The notes: generated by a model not told the origin, from the sequence alone. Counted from the first letter of the stretch, positions 1 to 15,701 are shown. The stretch: DNA of 64,000 nucleotides from Panonychus citri (GCF_014898815.1 NW_026515542.1:310001-374000), one strand, 5' to 3'. Program-made: numbers and translations.

Positions 1-116
1 TGAATAACTTTTGCCTGAGGCTAGAAACTAAATGGAAGAGAGAAAGTCAAAAAGTTACTTACAAAATGACCAAGAAAGTAACCAGAGCAAAGGACCAGAG
101 GAAAGGGGAGGTGGGC

Positions 117-120
<4 letters not shown>

Positions 121-160
<40 letters not shown>
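121..160. repeat. (AG)20 microsatellite
   Basis: Uninterrupted AG dinucleotide run of about 40 bp near the left edge of the window. Confidence 0.97.
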
Positions 161-162
<2 letters not shown>

Positions 163-484
163 AGCAAAAAGTGCTAAATATAAGCAACAAAAAGCCAAAA
201 AATGATATCTTACCACCTATAGATTTTGTCCTTTGATTGGTTGTTGTTTTGGTTCTTACCTGGTTTGGTTATTTTTTGGGTTGTTTAACGAGTTTTTTTT
301 TCTTAAATTGCAAGATGAGGATGAAGATGATGGAGAGAGATGATATTGATGATAAAGAGCCTTCTCATTCTCTTTCTAATAAGAGAGCGAGAAAGCGAGA
401 GAGCTGAAAAGAAACCTAAATAAGTTGGTTTAGTGGTATTTGGAAGCCTCAGAGTTGGAACAGAGAGTGAAAGAAAGAGAGAGA

Positions 485-547
485 TGAAGATGAAGATGAA
501 GATGAAGATGATGATGATGACTCTCTCTCTCTCTCTCTCTCTCTCTC
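485..547. repeat. Compound (GAAGAT)n/(GAT)n-(CT)n microsatellite
   Basis: A GAT-type trinucleotide run of about 35 bp abuts a pure CT run of about 27 bp, so a purine-rich block directly meets a pyrimidine block on the same strand. Confidence 0.9.
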
Positions 548-2855
548 ATCCAACCTCAGCAAGTGAACTTATAAGCCTGTAAAAAATTGATGGGATCTTA
601 AATTTATTGTATCATAAATCTAGTTTACTTGAATTAAATAGGATATTTCATTTTAGAAGAGAGAGAAAAAAAATTATCATGTTTATACCTATTCCATATC
701 TATTATACTATTTAGCTCATTAATTTTCATCATCATTATCATCGTTTTAATCCTCATTCGTATCATCATTTTAATAGTAAATATCTTCATCTTAAATAAA
801 CTTGGTGTTAAATAATAATAAAAATCACCGAAGCCAATTTCATTATATTGAGAAGGTGATATTCATTTGATTCATATGAACAATTATTCATATCATGATT
901 AAGTTATTTGTCAAAAGTGTAACAATTTATGTCACCATTTAAATCATTGTTGATTCTGATGAGGATGAAATTGAGTTACTTTTTTTTTACAATCATTTCT
1001 TTTTGTCAATTTGAATGCATCTCTCTCTCTCATTATCATCTCTTATCTACATCCTTTCAATTGTATATATACATTTTTACCCACTTGACATCATCCTTAT
1101 CATCCTTATCATCATCATCATCGTCATCATTTTGACTTGTTACAATAACAATAATAATAATATGAACAATATTAATAATAGTTATCAGGCAATCACTTAA
1201 AAAGCAAAACTCATTGAAATGATTCACTTGAAATGGATTCTCAACTTGAGATGGATAAGTTTTCATGGTGATGATGATGAAGAGGATGTTGCAAGAAAAA
1301 AGCATCATCATAATCATCCAAATTGATACTGCAAGATGAAATGGATACCATATTACCACCCACCACAAGCACCATGGATGAGAGAGAGAGAGAAAGTTAA
1401 GATTATGTCAACAAGAACAGAATTATAAATATAAGTTTTTTTTTCTTTTCTCGATTTTTTTTATCATGTTTTTCACGATGAAGGCGATTTATCTGAATTA
1501 AGTGACATGCATCGAGTGAAGTGGGTGGAGGAGGGATGGGGAGTAAAGAATAGATTCCATTTATGGATAGAAAAAGATGAAAAGTGATCAAGATGAAAGG
1601 ACATCAGAGAGAAAAAAAGAAAACTTTTTTTTTCTTATTCTCCCTTTTCTCTCTTTTCTTTCCATTCTCTTCCAGTTCTTTTGCATGGAAAGATGATGAA
1701 ATTACTTCTGATGATGATAATGATGCAGATGATGATATTTAGATGCCTTTAGTCTTCAAGTTGATGAGATAATTCTTTCATCTTCATAATCATCTTGAAA
1801 CTCTCATCCTTAACATCCCTAAATGTCAACATGCTTTTGACCACAATCACAGAATTCACAAGTTAAGGTCATCACTGAGTTTCCACTTTTTTGACCAACA
1901 TCATCATCATCATCAAGCATTATTATTTATTATCCTCACACTCATAATCAAAGTTTCCCTTTGCTCTCCCTCTCCCTCATCATCATCATCATCATTTTGA
2001 TTTCTTTCTCTTTCTGTTTCCCTTTCATATTATTCATATCACAAAAGTCCAGTTATCCATTTAGTCTTGAACAGAAATTGAAGATTATCGAATTATTTCC
2101 TTAGTTCTAATTCTAATAATAACAATAATACACTTCGAAGATGAAGATAAAAATAATAATCATCATGATGATGATGATAATGGGAAATACACTATGAATG
2201 ACTGAGAGTGAGAAGACAAGAATAACTTATGTATTTACTTCAATGTTTATTTCATTTTCCTTCCTTTTCTGCAAAGATTTTACTCTTTTACTCTTATCAA
2301 CATCTCCATCATCATCATCATACTCCACTATTACCACCACCTCATCTTCCTCCCTCATCATTTATTTCCCTCCTCCCTTTAATCATTTTATTCATTGATA
2401 ATTCAATAGACTCTATTATCATTCTCTATGCCCCATCTCCTGTCTCTCTCTCTCTCTCTCCAATGCATATAAATGTTCATGTATATTTAACTAGCTGTTA
2501 TCGTCTTTTATTGCCGGAAACGGAAAAGATGAGGAACCATATTAAAAGTGAAAAGTGATATTTATTGACCTTAAACATTGAGGCTGATGATGATGATGTG
2601 AATGATAACTGGTAGTAACCTTAATAGTAAATAATAATATTTGTCACCCAAAGTAATTGCTTTTTTCCTCTTTCCTTTCTTACCTTTAGCTTTCATAGTT
2701 GGTTTATTATCATCATCGACATCTTCATGTAACTTGATGATCATTTATTACCAATATTGTATATGTTAGATGAAGATGAAAATCTTGTGCAGTTTTTGTT
2801 TCTTCATCCTTTCCTTTTCCTCTTCTTCTGTCTAAATATTATTTTCTTTTCAGTC

Positions 2856-2860
<5 letters not shown>

Positions 2861-2899
<39 letters not shown>
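2861..2899. repeat. (CT)n microsatellite
   Basis: Pure CT dinucleotide run of about 39 bp. Confidence 0.95.
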
Positions 2900-2902
<3 letters not shown>

Positions 2903-5655
2903 TCAATATTCTTTCACTTAGCTTATTCATCCATTCTCATCTTTTCCATCATCATCTTAATCTCCATATCTTTTACCGTTATCATATATTATGTCAGATT
3001 CAAGTAATCTGGTTGTTCATTGAGAGAAAGTAAATTCTGTATCAATTTGCTTATTTTTGTGATGATCATCATCATTATCATCATCATGGTGAAAGTTGGT
3101 TCATTGATGAGGAAAAAATTTTATTCGTGGACCAAAAAGATTGAATTTAGAAGGTGATGGATGAGATTCTTGAATTTATTGGAATCTTTTTGAAATTGAT
3201 GATCGAATGAATTTTTGCTTTTCCACTCCTTTCTCAATCCACTCTCAGAGTAGTGTAAAAACTAATGAATGAAAGATAGGGAGAGAGAGAGAGAGAAAAA
3301 GAAAGAGATAAAGATGATAATGATGAAGATGAAGGATGAAGCAAAAAAGGTTAAGGGTGAAAATATTTTTACAACTGAAGGCTCATAATTTTCACGGTAG
3401 ACTCAACTGACGAGAAGTGAAAAAACCCATAGAAAAGCACAATAAAAACATCATCACTACCATCATCATCACCATTGCCAACACCATCAACAGTACCTTC
3501 ATCATCCATAGTCTCCTACTCTCACTCTTTCTCTCTCAATCTTACCCTTCCATATACTCTCTCATTAAGTAGTAATAGTGATAAAGTTGATGGAGAAAAA
3601 AAGTTTCTCTCTCGTTTTGTTATTATTATTACTCATTGAGGGAAGATGATGAAGATGATTATGAGGATGAGGAAGAGCGAGCGAGAAAGACAAGTGAACC
3701 GGAAACATGAAAAACAACAACAACAACCAGGCAGATGAGAGAGAGAGAGAAATCACAATATGTAAAGATGATGAAGATGATAAATATCATATATGGAAAA
3801 AGGGTCAAAATAGCGAAAAGAATAATTTTCTTCCATCATCATGTTGATCATCGTCATTTTTATCAAAATATTTTCAATGTTACTCTCTCATCCGTTTCCC
3901 TGGACAACTTAGACTCTCTCATTATCATTCTTATCATCATCATCATCATCACCTCTTCTCAATGTTCATTCCTATGGAAACAAACATATAACACTTTTTG
4001 TAGCATTGGTATGAAAATTTACCAGTCACAATGCTGAACAATGAATAAATATAATATACAATATTCTTGTATGGTAATAATGTTTCATGCTACAAGTTAT
4101 GCAAGGTATTCAATGTGTCACCGATTATCATCATCATCATCATCATTATTATTGTTATCATTACATATTCACAATGAATGTTAATTGTCTTCAAATGTTA
4201 TACAAAAATAATAATAATAATAATCAATGTTCATTGATAGGGTTACTGTTATTATGATAACTTTTCATGTTCAATCTCGTTGAGTGATAATGATAATATA
4301 AATTCCTGGGTTCAAATTTTGCTCCTTTCACATTTTCACCAGTCACTTGGAATGACAATGAATATTAAATGTTAATTGTTGTTCATTTTATCAGATGATG
4401 ATGATGATCATGATGATGATAACTGCAATAAGATGATAATAATATTTATCTTTTTTTAATGATAACAATTTGAGATTTTCACTTTGCTAACAATTTGCAT
4501 TTACGTTGTTGATTTGAAGGCAAAAATTACAATTTACATTTTATTGTCCATTGATGATTCCAAATTTAAATTATTACAATTTAAATATATTATCATCCTT
4601 TAATCATCCTTGATTATCATCATTATCATCTTAATTAAATTGCTTTAAAATTTAATGACCAATAACCAATAACTTTTCAATGAGATTTAGTATCTTTTTT
4701 TTTATATTTTTGATGTTTTTTTTTATTTATTGATCAGATTTAATTGTAATCATTGAAAATTGATTTATATTATCAAATAGTAAATTAATTGATGATAATG
4801 ATGATAAAAGATGATGAAACCTGAAACTGGCCAGAAACTATCAGATGAGACAAGAGGATGAAAAGAAGATACAATTTGAGGATTTGAGGGTAAAAGGAAA
4901 ATCTCTGAAAATTATTGAATACGAAGGTTGAAAGTTCTGATATTATTATTGTATTAATAGTAAAACCAACAACAATGAAAAGAGATGAAGATAAAGATGA
5001 GGATGAGGATGAAAAATGATGAGAAATCGTCTCTTGGTAACTTTGATTTGTGATGATGATGATGAAGACAAGGAAGATGAGAGTCTTTGTTTTCCTTGTT
5101 AAGACAAACACTCCAATTAGAGTCATATTTAGAGTCATAAAAAAATAATACCAAAGATACAATTTTTATCATCATCTTGGTCATCTTCTCTCTCTCTCTC
5201 TCAGTAAATACATAACAACCCTCTAGAGATGATGCAATGATGATGATGATGTCCAAGATTTAGAGTTTGGACAAACAAACAAAAAATTATTAGGAAGATG
5301 AGAGAGAGAGAGGAAAATCTCAGGAAGTAAGAAGATGAAAGTTTCATTCAATCATGAATTGATGGTGAATTATATTGTAGTGCATTGATAATAAATAATG
5401 TCTCTATTGATGATGAAGAGAAAGATGAAAGAGAGAGAGAGGGAGAGAAAACTTTTTCCTTCTTTTTATGAGATTTAATCATCATCATTTTCATCTTCAT
5501 CTTTTTATCATCATCTTAACGGTCAATATAATGGTCAATATTGTTTCGTCATTCAAACGGAAATAATAAGGTGAAAGTTTTTCAACTTTCTCTCTTAGCT
5601 CTCGATTAGAACCAATTTCAAATCAGATTGTTGATAAAAAGCAAGCAAAGTCATT

Positions 5656-5661
<6 letters not shown>

Positions 5662-5695
<34 letters not shown>
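5662..5695. repeat. (GA)n microsatellite
   Basis: Pure GA dinucleotide run of about 34 bp. Confidence 0.95.
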
Positions 5696-5697
<2 letters not shown>

Positions 5698-6319
5698 GGG
5701 TACAGGGTGGAAAGTTATAGCAATCAGGGAGAAAGAATCAAATCAGAACTTTTCTTTTGGCGCAAAAATTGAATTAAAAAATTTCTAATATCATTTTGAT
5801 CTTTTTTCTTGTTGCATCAAAATCCATTGTCATGATAATTGTCTAATATGTAAATTGTCCTGATTGTTATGATAATTTAACTTGTTTGACAATAATTCAT
5901 ATTTATTATAAGAATTAAACATTATTGACTTTATTTGAAGGGTAAAGGGTCAACAATGATGATCAAATTGTCTACTCTCTTTTTGATAATACAATATAAG
6001 GTTAATATGAGGAGTGAATTATTATCATATTAGTTTATGTTGATATGTTATACATGAAGAATAGAGAAAGAAAAAAAATTAAATATGAATTGAAACCCAC
6101 TGGTGGGTTAGGGTAGGAGGTTAAGGTGGAGTAAGATGAGGAGCAAGAAGGTTAGTAATTTTTTGATAACTGTAAAAAAGACAATGAATGTTACCCATGG
6201 GAGATTCAATCTCGATTCATCCATAGAGTGTTTAATTTGTCTTCTATCCTCTTTTCATTCACCCTAGACAATAGATGATAAAGAAAAGGAAGACGAGAGA
6301 AAAATCTAGTAACATACTA

Positions 6320-6322
<3 letters not shown>

Positions 6323-6360
<38 letters not shown>
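6323..6360. repeat. (CT)n microsatellite
   Basis: Pure CT dinucleotide run of about 38 bp. Confidence 0.95.
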
Positions 6361-6364
<4 letters not shown>

Positions 6365-8092
6365 ATCTTCCATTCTACTCATCTTTCTCCTCATTCATCT
6401 CCACCCTCACCTTCAACCTCATCTTCCATGTGATATATCAAATTTATATTATACAAACTTTCTGTATCCATATTGGATTTGTTAACCTTGACTAAGCATC
6501 CATTTGATTTATAACAAGAGGTCAACAAGCTCAGGTCATTTGGTAACAATAACTACTCTCCATTTATTATTTAGTCACTTTTTTTATTACATCATATTTA
6601 TAATTCTGTTTATTTCTGTTTATCTTCATCATCTTCATCATTGACTAATGAATTTATCATTTTCAGATGAAATTTTTGCTTAGATTAAGATTAAGATTAG
6701 GATTAGGATAATAAGATTGAAATGAAATCAACAAAGGGAAATATTTTGTTGGCTCATTTTTTGAAATTCATTTCATTCCCTAATTAACTTTATCATGTTT
6801 ATCATGTATTCATAACTCATAACGAGTCAAGTTAAACTAGGTTGATGATGATGATGAGGATGAGGATAAAATAATAATATGCTTATATGAAAGGATAACT
6901 TTATTTATTCAGAGGAAAACATTGTCTTCATTTTTTTCCTCTTTTTTCATTATTAAATTATCATCAGCCAGAGAGAGAGAGAGAGAGAGAGATAACTTTG
7001 TATTTTCTCATCTTCACCATGTAACAATAACAACTAGAATCCACTCTTTCCTCACTTTGTCATTTCCTCTTCTTCCTTCATCATCTCCATCATCATAATC
7101 AACAGTGAAAGAGAACCAAAATAAACTTGGAGAAAGAGGTGAAAAGATGATGATGATGACAAAGAAAGACATTTAAGAAGAAAGAAAGAGAAAAAAGTAG
7201 AGATAAAAATGATGATAAGGTAGAAAAAGAATAAGAATTAATCAGAAAGAATGCTAAGTTATCTTCTCTCTGGTCTCACTTTCATCATCATCTTATCTCC
7301 CCCGACTAGAAGCCATCATCTCTCTCCATCGTCCTCATCATCATCAAGAACTCTATGTGAATATAAAGAGTCACACTCTCCTTTTTCAAGTATTTAAGAT
7401 TTTTTCTTCTCCATCATCATCCTGAGTTTTAGCTTCATCCATTAACATTACAAAAGTTCACTCAAGAAATTTGATGAAAATGTAAATGAAATTGCAAGAA
7501 AAAACTTCTAATTGATATCCAAAGATATGGAATTCAATCATGAACATAATCTCCATGAGTTCATTGCTCAGTCAACATCAGAATCTCTCAGAAACACCCA
7601 AAGAAAAATGAAATTCAGACCAAAAATTATTCAAGATATAAAAAAAAGTCTCAACTTTCATCCTCATCAATGACAACAATTATCTTTATAATCATTGGAA
7701 TTTGTTGATAATAATAAACATAGGAAACAAAATGAAAAGAGAATTAAATTAATTTCTTTATCATGATTGAGTTTCCAATGATTAACCCTGAGTTGATCAT
7801 CATGTTAATCATTTATTAGAAAAGGAAACAACAACAACGACAGAAACAAAAAAAACTAAACTTCCTCATATCAACCAACAGATAATATGAATTCCGATTC
7901 AATTTGGACTGTTTCATGTTCATATACACACATTTCAACTGAATACCTTTTGAAATGAGACTGAACTTACCCTGGTTACCACCATGGTTATTATATTATG
8001 TTATTATTATTAAAGATTATCAAGTTAACCATGATGATGATGATTAAGAGTAATTGTAACTTGAATCTAGGTAAAAACAACAACCAGAGCAT

Positions 8093-8093
<1 letters not shown>

Positions 8094-8165
<72 letters not shown>
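8094..8165. repeat. (GA)n microsatellite, longest in the window
   Basis: Uninterrupted GA run of about 72 bp. A short open frame reads through it as an Arg-Glu repeat; I regard that frame as an artefact. Confidence 0.97.
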
Positions 8166-8167
<2 letters not shown>

Positions 8168-11100
8168 AACAATTGAGAAAAGTAAATTCGGTGAAAGTTA
8201 ATTGTTCATCGTTTCAACCTTAATTGTGATTAACTTTTTGTTCTTCTTTTTCTTTCCAAATTGATAATATTGATCATTTACTTTAAATTCAATTTCGATG
8301 AACTTCAATTCAATTCTGATTTAAAAATTGAATCAGAAACAAGAGAGGTAAAGAAAAAAAAGTTCTAAATAATAATGAATTTTAATTTTAATTGCGACAG
8401 TTAATTGTTAATAATTAGTGATGATTATCAGAGTGAGTAAAGTGAAAGTTTATAACCTGATTGGCAACAATCAATGATTACAATTAGAAAGAGTTTTTTT
8501 TTACTTTCTCTATTCAATTTAATGGTAAACATTTTGATTAACTTAATTTTTCAATTTCCAACTGAAATGATTAACTAATTTTTCGCGTACAAATTTTAAT
8601 TGCTGTTAATTGTAAACACAAAGTAAATGCATTCATGAGATAATCATACAAACAGATTCAATTTAGTTTACTCAATTAAATTGATTTTCATTAATTTTCC
8701 GGGTTCCCAATCATTTTAATCAATCAACTAATATTATCATTTTAAAATGATGATGATTCAAGTTATCATTGATGATAATATCTCTCTCTCTCTCTCAATT
8801 ACTATTTATTTTGATGATTGATTCATTCATCATCATCGTCATCATGATAATTATCATCTTCTGGTTTCTCATGTTTATTTATGCAGATTAGGTTTATCAT
8901 CATCATCATCATCATCTTCCTGGAAACCAAAGACTCAAAGATACCAGAAGATAATTATTATCAACATAACCAAGATACAACTGGTTTTAATATCAACAAT
9001 TAACTAATCATTAATCAATCCAATAAATCATTAGGATATCAGAAAAGTTGATTATGATTAACCGAAAAAAAAAGTTGATTGTATTTGTTGATAATCAAAC
9101 ACTTTCTCAAACTCAAGGTTTAAAACCTTTCATTTGATTATCATGTTAATATTATTGTAATTAAATCAATCATCAGGTAATCAATTTAAATTATATTTAC
9201 TCAATTGTTGGATTCAATTTCCAATGATCAGTAATAATAAAACTTCAGAAAAGCCTCAAGGCTTTTGACTTGAAATCAATAAATTTATTCAAATATAATC
9301 AAAAACTAGAAATAGATGAAGATAAAAACAATCAAAGTAACAATTGTAATACTTGAAGTATATTTATCCGGATTAAGATTAATCTAAATCATTTGTAAGT
9401 TAATCTTCATGATGATGATGAAAATTTCCAGAATAAAATCATAACTGAGAGAGAGATTTTTTCCCCAAAATCTACAATTCAAACTCCATATGAAGATAAT
9501 AATAATCATGATGATAATATGAATCTAATGATGATGATGATGATGATGCGTTTGTATCACTACAGTGATTATGATGATAACCGTTTTAATAATCATATGA
9601 AATGGATTCAAATATTTGAGACAAAATTTGAACCATTATAATACATAAGATTTACCTTAATCTGCATCCCAGAATCTTCATCTTCATCATCATCATCATC
9701 ATCATCATTATCATCTTATCTTATGCCCATTAAGTTTAACTACATTTTTTTAACTTGGATTGAGAAACATTTGCAGTTGAAATAAAATTTTCAATGGTAA
9801 AAGATATTAAGTATAATAATATGATATCTTTTAGTGAGCAAATTTAGTGATGATGCCAAGAAGAGGAGGATGAAGATAAAAGATGAAAAAGAAGTGGCAA
9901 AAAAAAGTATCTTCATCATCATTATGTTCATTGTATTACACTGTGTGTGAGTGTGTGTATCTATCAATGTGTAAGTCTATCCCCTGAAGTTAATACCTTG
10001 TCGTGTTCATGGTAAATGCTAGGAGTGGGTGGATTGAAAAGAGATGAAAAAAAAGTTCAGACAAACAGGTAAGCGGACAGGTAGTTATCATTATGATTAT
10101 TGTTATTATTACTTAAGAAAAGATTATTTTTTTTCCTCATCTTCTCCTCCTACTTTTTTTTTCACTCACTTCGTTGTTTGAATTGTTTGCAATTCTTTTT
10201 TTTTTGCTTCATCTCTTGCAATTATTTCCTCTATTATTTATCTTGTTTGTTGTGCATCTCATATATAATATAATGATGGTGGTGCTCATGATAATCATGA
10301 CGATATTTATATTCACCAACAAGTATCCTGTTTGTTTCATGTTGTTGAATTTTTTTTTTCATCTTCATCCCAATGAATCTCAATAGTTGTGTGTATGTAC
10401 ACATATTTCTGGGTTTACTGTTGCTTTATGATTTAGTTTTTTTTTCCTTTGATGAAGAAAAAAAATTGAATCAACTTTATCATCATCTTAATCAAACACC
10501 AAGTAGTAAGTGTGAGTGTTTGTCTTGATGATGATGGTGGTAAAAGTTATCACCAGAACCAACACCTTATTCAGGTTCTGTTTATATATCTCATGCAATT
10601 ATCCGGTAGCACCAATAACAAGCACCAACCATCAGGTAAAAAAGCTTGTAATCACTTTTAACAGTATTTATTGTTATTATCATGATAATCAGTTGAATAT
10701 AATGATTATAATGATGTTAAACTTGATTATTATCTACATGATGATGACGATAACAATGCTACTGTTTTTTTTTCCATGGAGCAAAAAAGTGAGAACTTTT
10801 TTTCACCTCTTCAATAGCTACTGTATTTATCGTAAGTGATGATACCCACCAACATCACCACCACCACACTCTCAATCATTATCATGGTGATGATGATGAT
10901 GAGGATAATCATTTAAGTTTAATAATAATACAACTGCTACTGGAATTGAGCATTTTTTGTTTTCCCTCCTCATCATCATGCTGATAAAAAATTTCAGATG
11001 AAATTGATGTTGATACCTTGATGATCATCATCATTATCATTATAATAATTTGAATATTTAAATGAATAGTTTAAGGAGTAACAGGGTAAATGATGATGAT

Positions 11101-11246
11101 GATGATGATGAGGAGGAGGAGGAGGAAGATAATCATTATCATCTATATCATGTTGTTTTTTCATTTCACTTTATAATCGACAATTTGAATAATGGATAAA
11201 ATTATCTTGAAATTAAGTTTTCAGTTTCTATTCTGGATGAAGTAGT

Positions 11247-11248
<2 letters not shown>

Positions 11249-11281
<33 letters not shown>
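11249..11281. repeat. (AG)n microsatellite
   Basis: Pure AG run of about 33 bp. Confidence 0.95.
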
Positions 11282-11283
<2 letters not shown>

Positions 11284-14128
11284 CAGATTGTAATTCATCG
11301 TATTCAATGATGAGTTTAATAGACTGAAACAATAATAAGATACTTGTCATTATCTAATAACGATACATATCATCATCTTCATCTTCATCCTCATTAAAAG
11401 GAGTTCATCATTTCCGCCATAAAGTAATGAAGAAAAACTTTTTTTTCTGAGCATCAGAACTTTTCCCCTGTTCTCTATGAGCCTTTATCAATGTCTTGTT
11501 GAACAGAAACTCATTATCTCAAGATGAAAATGATGATTATCATCATGGTGATATTATAATTCACAAAGAGGAAGAGAACTACTTTTTTGTTAATTCTCTT
11601 AGAAGATGGAGAAGAAAAAAAATTCCATCATGATCAGAATCAGAATAATAATAATATAGAATCAGATTCTGCGTGTAAAAAGATTAAGGTGAAAGATATG
11701 AATTCTCAAGTTATACTGAATTTTCATCATCGTGAACTCTGTAATTTTATCTACATGTAAGATATCATGTTCATCTCCAGAATTACTTGAGTAAATGTTT
11801 CATGGAGAAAAAAAGAAACTATGAATTTCTATGATGATGATCATCATGAAAAATGGATTACATTTGAATAATATGAAACCTTAACTGAATATAATGGATA
11901 ATAGTAATAATCATAATCTTCATGGCGATTCATTAATAATTGAAAATTGAATTAACACAAAAATAGATTAAGATAAGTTAGAAAATGTAATATTATTATT
12001 ATAATATATATTTAATAGATTAGGTTGGGCATAAGTGACCATGATGATGATATTGTACCTCATGGATTTCATGAAACTATTATATAAACATAATCATGTT
12101 AATAATAATTCATGTTGAGTTGATATTATATTCAGATGACCATAAAAACTGAATCAATGAAGAGGAAAAACAATGAAAAAAGTAAAAGAAAACATGAAGA
12201 TGATGATGATTTGAATAACTTATTGTTGAATATTCTGGTTATTGTTTTTATATGAGTTCTCTGGTCTCATTCATGGAATGAATATTTATTATCATCATGG
12301 GAGTTCATCTGAATATTATCATGAAAGATGATGAACGAAACAAAAAAAAAGGAAAACTCTAAGATAAATATGTTATATATTCATTTAGGAATCTTGATTG
12401 AGAATAGAAGAAGAAGAAAAAACAATAAACTTGATAGTTATTTATATCTTTCCATGAGAATTCATTTCGGTCATCATATCATATTAATTGAGCTCGAAAT
12501 TGTCGTTATCTTTATCATCATGGCGATGATGATAATCTGATGATGAAATCTTAATATAATAATAAGAAAGTAATTCGATAATCGAGAAGAAAAACTAAGA
12601 GAGAAAATTTTTTTTTCTCTTTTTCTTTTTTTCTTCATAATAAGATAATTTCTTCCATAGGGAATGGGGGGATAAGTTGATCATCATCATCATCATCATG
12701 GTGGAAAATTGTTCATTCATCAGAATCGAATGTTAAATTAAATTTTTCTTTTTTTATCCTATTCTATCTCAGAATTCAGAATGATAATAATTTCAGGCTA
12801 ATATACTTTTTCTATATGTTAATGGTTATTATCATGATGATTATATTTATCATGGTGAAAATAAGCCTTGCAGGAATTTTATTCAGAAAAGAATGTTTTT
12901 CTTACTATGAATTCTTATGATGATAATGATATAATTCTCATCTATTTCTCTCTCTCTCTCTTTCAACACTGAGCATGAACTTTTCTTCCTCTGTATATAA
13001 ATATTATATTCCTACATGTTTATAGTTATGATGGTAACAGTTTTTCATGACAAGAATTTAGAAACATTTTTCTTCCGCCTTTATCTTCATCTTCATCCTC
13101 TTACTCGTTTTCCATTTTCTTGGTTCATTTTTTTCTTCCTCTCTAGAATTTGCTTTCTTTGGCTATTCCATAAAGTTCTCTCCTCAATATTATCATAATA
13201 ACCATTCACCATGAGTTTCAGGGTTGATGCTCAGTAGGAACATGGAACAAAAATGTATATATATTTATAAGGTAAATTGAAAAAAAGGAGGAACATAAAT
13301 ATCCATTTAGATGGAAAAGGAATCATGATAACAAGAAAATTCTATGGAATATTATTGTGTCGAACTTTTTTTCTTGTCTGTGAACAGAGAGATCTGAAAA
13401 AGTTCTGAATAATAATGAGTTACGAGAATGAAGAAGGAAAAAAATATATCTTATAACAGAAGGAGGAAAAATTCTGATGAAAAAATATTTCATTATATTC
13501 GAAATGTTAATGTTTCCCTTCATCCGATTCTGAAAGATGTCATGAACCCTGAACATGGTGAAAAGTTTAATGTTTATATTATGATAACAAAAAAAAAGTT
13601 CTGATAAAAATCTGGTCACAATGGTGATGAAGATGATGATAAACATGGGAGAAAAGACGAACAAGAAAAGAGAGAGAGAGAAAGAAAAAAAAGTTTGAAA
13701 TCTTGAGAAAAGTAAAATATTATTGAATTTTCGTTCTCTAACATTATCGATATCGTTTCGATCGCTCTTAAACTTCCCTTTCTTTTTATTCTTATCTCTC
13801 TCTCTCTCTCTCTCTCTCAAGATGATTCATTCCAATTCATAATAACTTTTTCATCTTCATCTCCATCTTCATCAGGTAATAGAGAAGGAAAAAAAAGTTT
13901 TCTTTTCAGGGAAAATTTTTCTTATTCGACTTTATTTTCTTACCTTTCTCATCTCGATCCATAAATAGCTTGTCATTTTCACTTTACTCTTGTTTATCAT
14001 CCCAACTCATCTTCATCATCTTACTTTTTGCTCCCATTTTATCATCTATCTTCCACCTCCATCATCATCCATTGTTTACCTTATTTATTATTTTCTTTTC
14101 TTTTTTTCTTTTCTTCAGTTACACTTCT

Positions 14129-14131
<3 letters not shown>

Positions 14132-14167
<36 letters not shown>
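14132..14167. repeat. (CT)n microsatellite
   Basis: Pure CT run of about 36 bp inside a longer pyrimidine-rich stretch. Confidence 0.95.
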
Positions 14168-14174
<7 letters not shown>

Positions 14175-15698
14175 TCATTCGGTTCGACTTCGATAAACTT
14201 TAGAACTTTTTTCTTCAGCTTTTTGTTCTTATTGTAGAACTTTTTTTCTCTTCTTCTGCTTCTTCATATCATCATCATCAACATTTTCGAATCGATGATT
14301 TTTCATGGAAAAGAAGAAGAAAAAAATTTCAATCTTCTCATTCTCATCACATTATTAATAACTTATATTTCGTATCGATTATTAATCAAATCAATCAATC
14401 ACCTTGGATCATTTTTCTGTTTCCAACTAATTAACTTTTTAATTGCTTACTTTAATTATTATCAAACAATCAGTTTTAACTGCTCAGTTTGATTATTAAT
14501 ACAAATTTTAATTTAAACAGTTAAAACTTATTAGATTTAAATTTTTCGTGGTTTTTGATTTGTTTTAATTGCAATTTAAATGATGATCATAATGATAATG
14601 ATCAAGGTAAATTAATGATTAAATTCACTGATGATAAACATTACAGGTTATATCACAATTTTGAATCAGTAAAGTTTTAATTTAATTACATTGAAAAATT
14701 TTCATTTCTCCAAGTGTATCTCATGTTGATTAAGCTTTAATTGTTGTTAATATTTTCATTTAGCTTGACAATTTAAATTAGCTTTGGATATCCATTGATT
14801 TATGCAATCAAAACAAAAGCGTTATTTATTTGACAATTTTGATAACTGTTTAATTAACTTTGTTAATCACCTTGATAGATGATGATGAGATTATGATTAA
14901 CAATTAACGTTCAATTTATTAAGTGATAATCTCACTTTCTCTCTCTCTCTCTCTCTCACTCACTCATCCACCTTTCACCTTCATCACCTTGACCTGAATT
15001 ATGATAAGACAAATAATGTTTAAGGTCAGTGATAAAATGACCACTCGAGTGATTGTATGTTCCTAATAATCAGAACTTTTATTTTTCTTGTTATTTTTTA
15101 TTCTGAAGTTGAATACGATTATGAGTATGATAGATTTACGGTGGATTAGTGATGATTTAAAATACGAATAGATTAAGGGTAAGATGAAGATGATATTACT
15201 TATAAATGCGCAGAATTTTGTTCTCCAATCAAAAATCATTTTCTGAAAGATTATCTTCCAATTGGAAAGAAGAAGAAGAAGAAGAAAAATGAGAGAGAAA
15301 GAGAGAGAAGATAAGTTCACCTAAGATTGAAGATGAAGATGAAGAAGAGAAGAAAAAATTCTTTTGGCTGATCTTTTCTTCTTCATCTTGACTGTAACTT
15401 GAAAGGCAAATGATTTGTGGTTAACATAGTACAGGTAATTTTCTCTTTCTTTTCTTACTTTTTGAATTTTCTATCATCATCTTTCAGAAGGATGAAGAAA
15501 TGATGATGAAAAAGGGATGATGTGAGAAATGAATTTTTAGTTAATGAACAGAATCATGTTTATCCCTGAATCTTCAATTTCTCCGCTTCACTCTCACTCT
15601 AAGAAGGCTGAAAATTTCAAGGTGGAAGATGATGATGATGAGCTTCATAAGAAGCTAAAGTGAGAGAGAACAAGAAAATTCTACAAAGTGAATTAAAG

Positions 15699-15701
<3 letters not shown>

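Noticed and set aside
4295..4335. GGTTCAAATTT resembling a tRNA B box
   Set aside because: No A box at the right distance and no cloverleaf could be drawn; no tRNA gene was found in the window.
4785..5256. Overlapping 100-125 codon open frames on the minus strand
   Set aside because: Translations of ATC/GAT repeats in two frames; Ile/His/Ser-rich without domain signal.
8094..8165. Open frame encoding a long Arg-Glu repeat
   Set aside because: It is the translation of a pure (GA)n microsatellite; no conserved sequence on either side.
13323..13820. 165-codon open frame on the minus strand
   Set aside because: Composition-driven (Arg-Glu, Phe, Ile, Ser runs), starts in a GA/CT tract, no family resemblance and no splice context.
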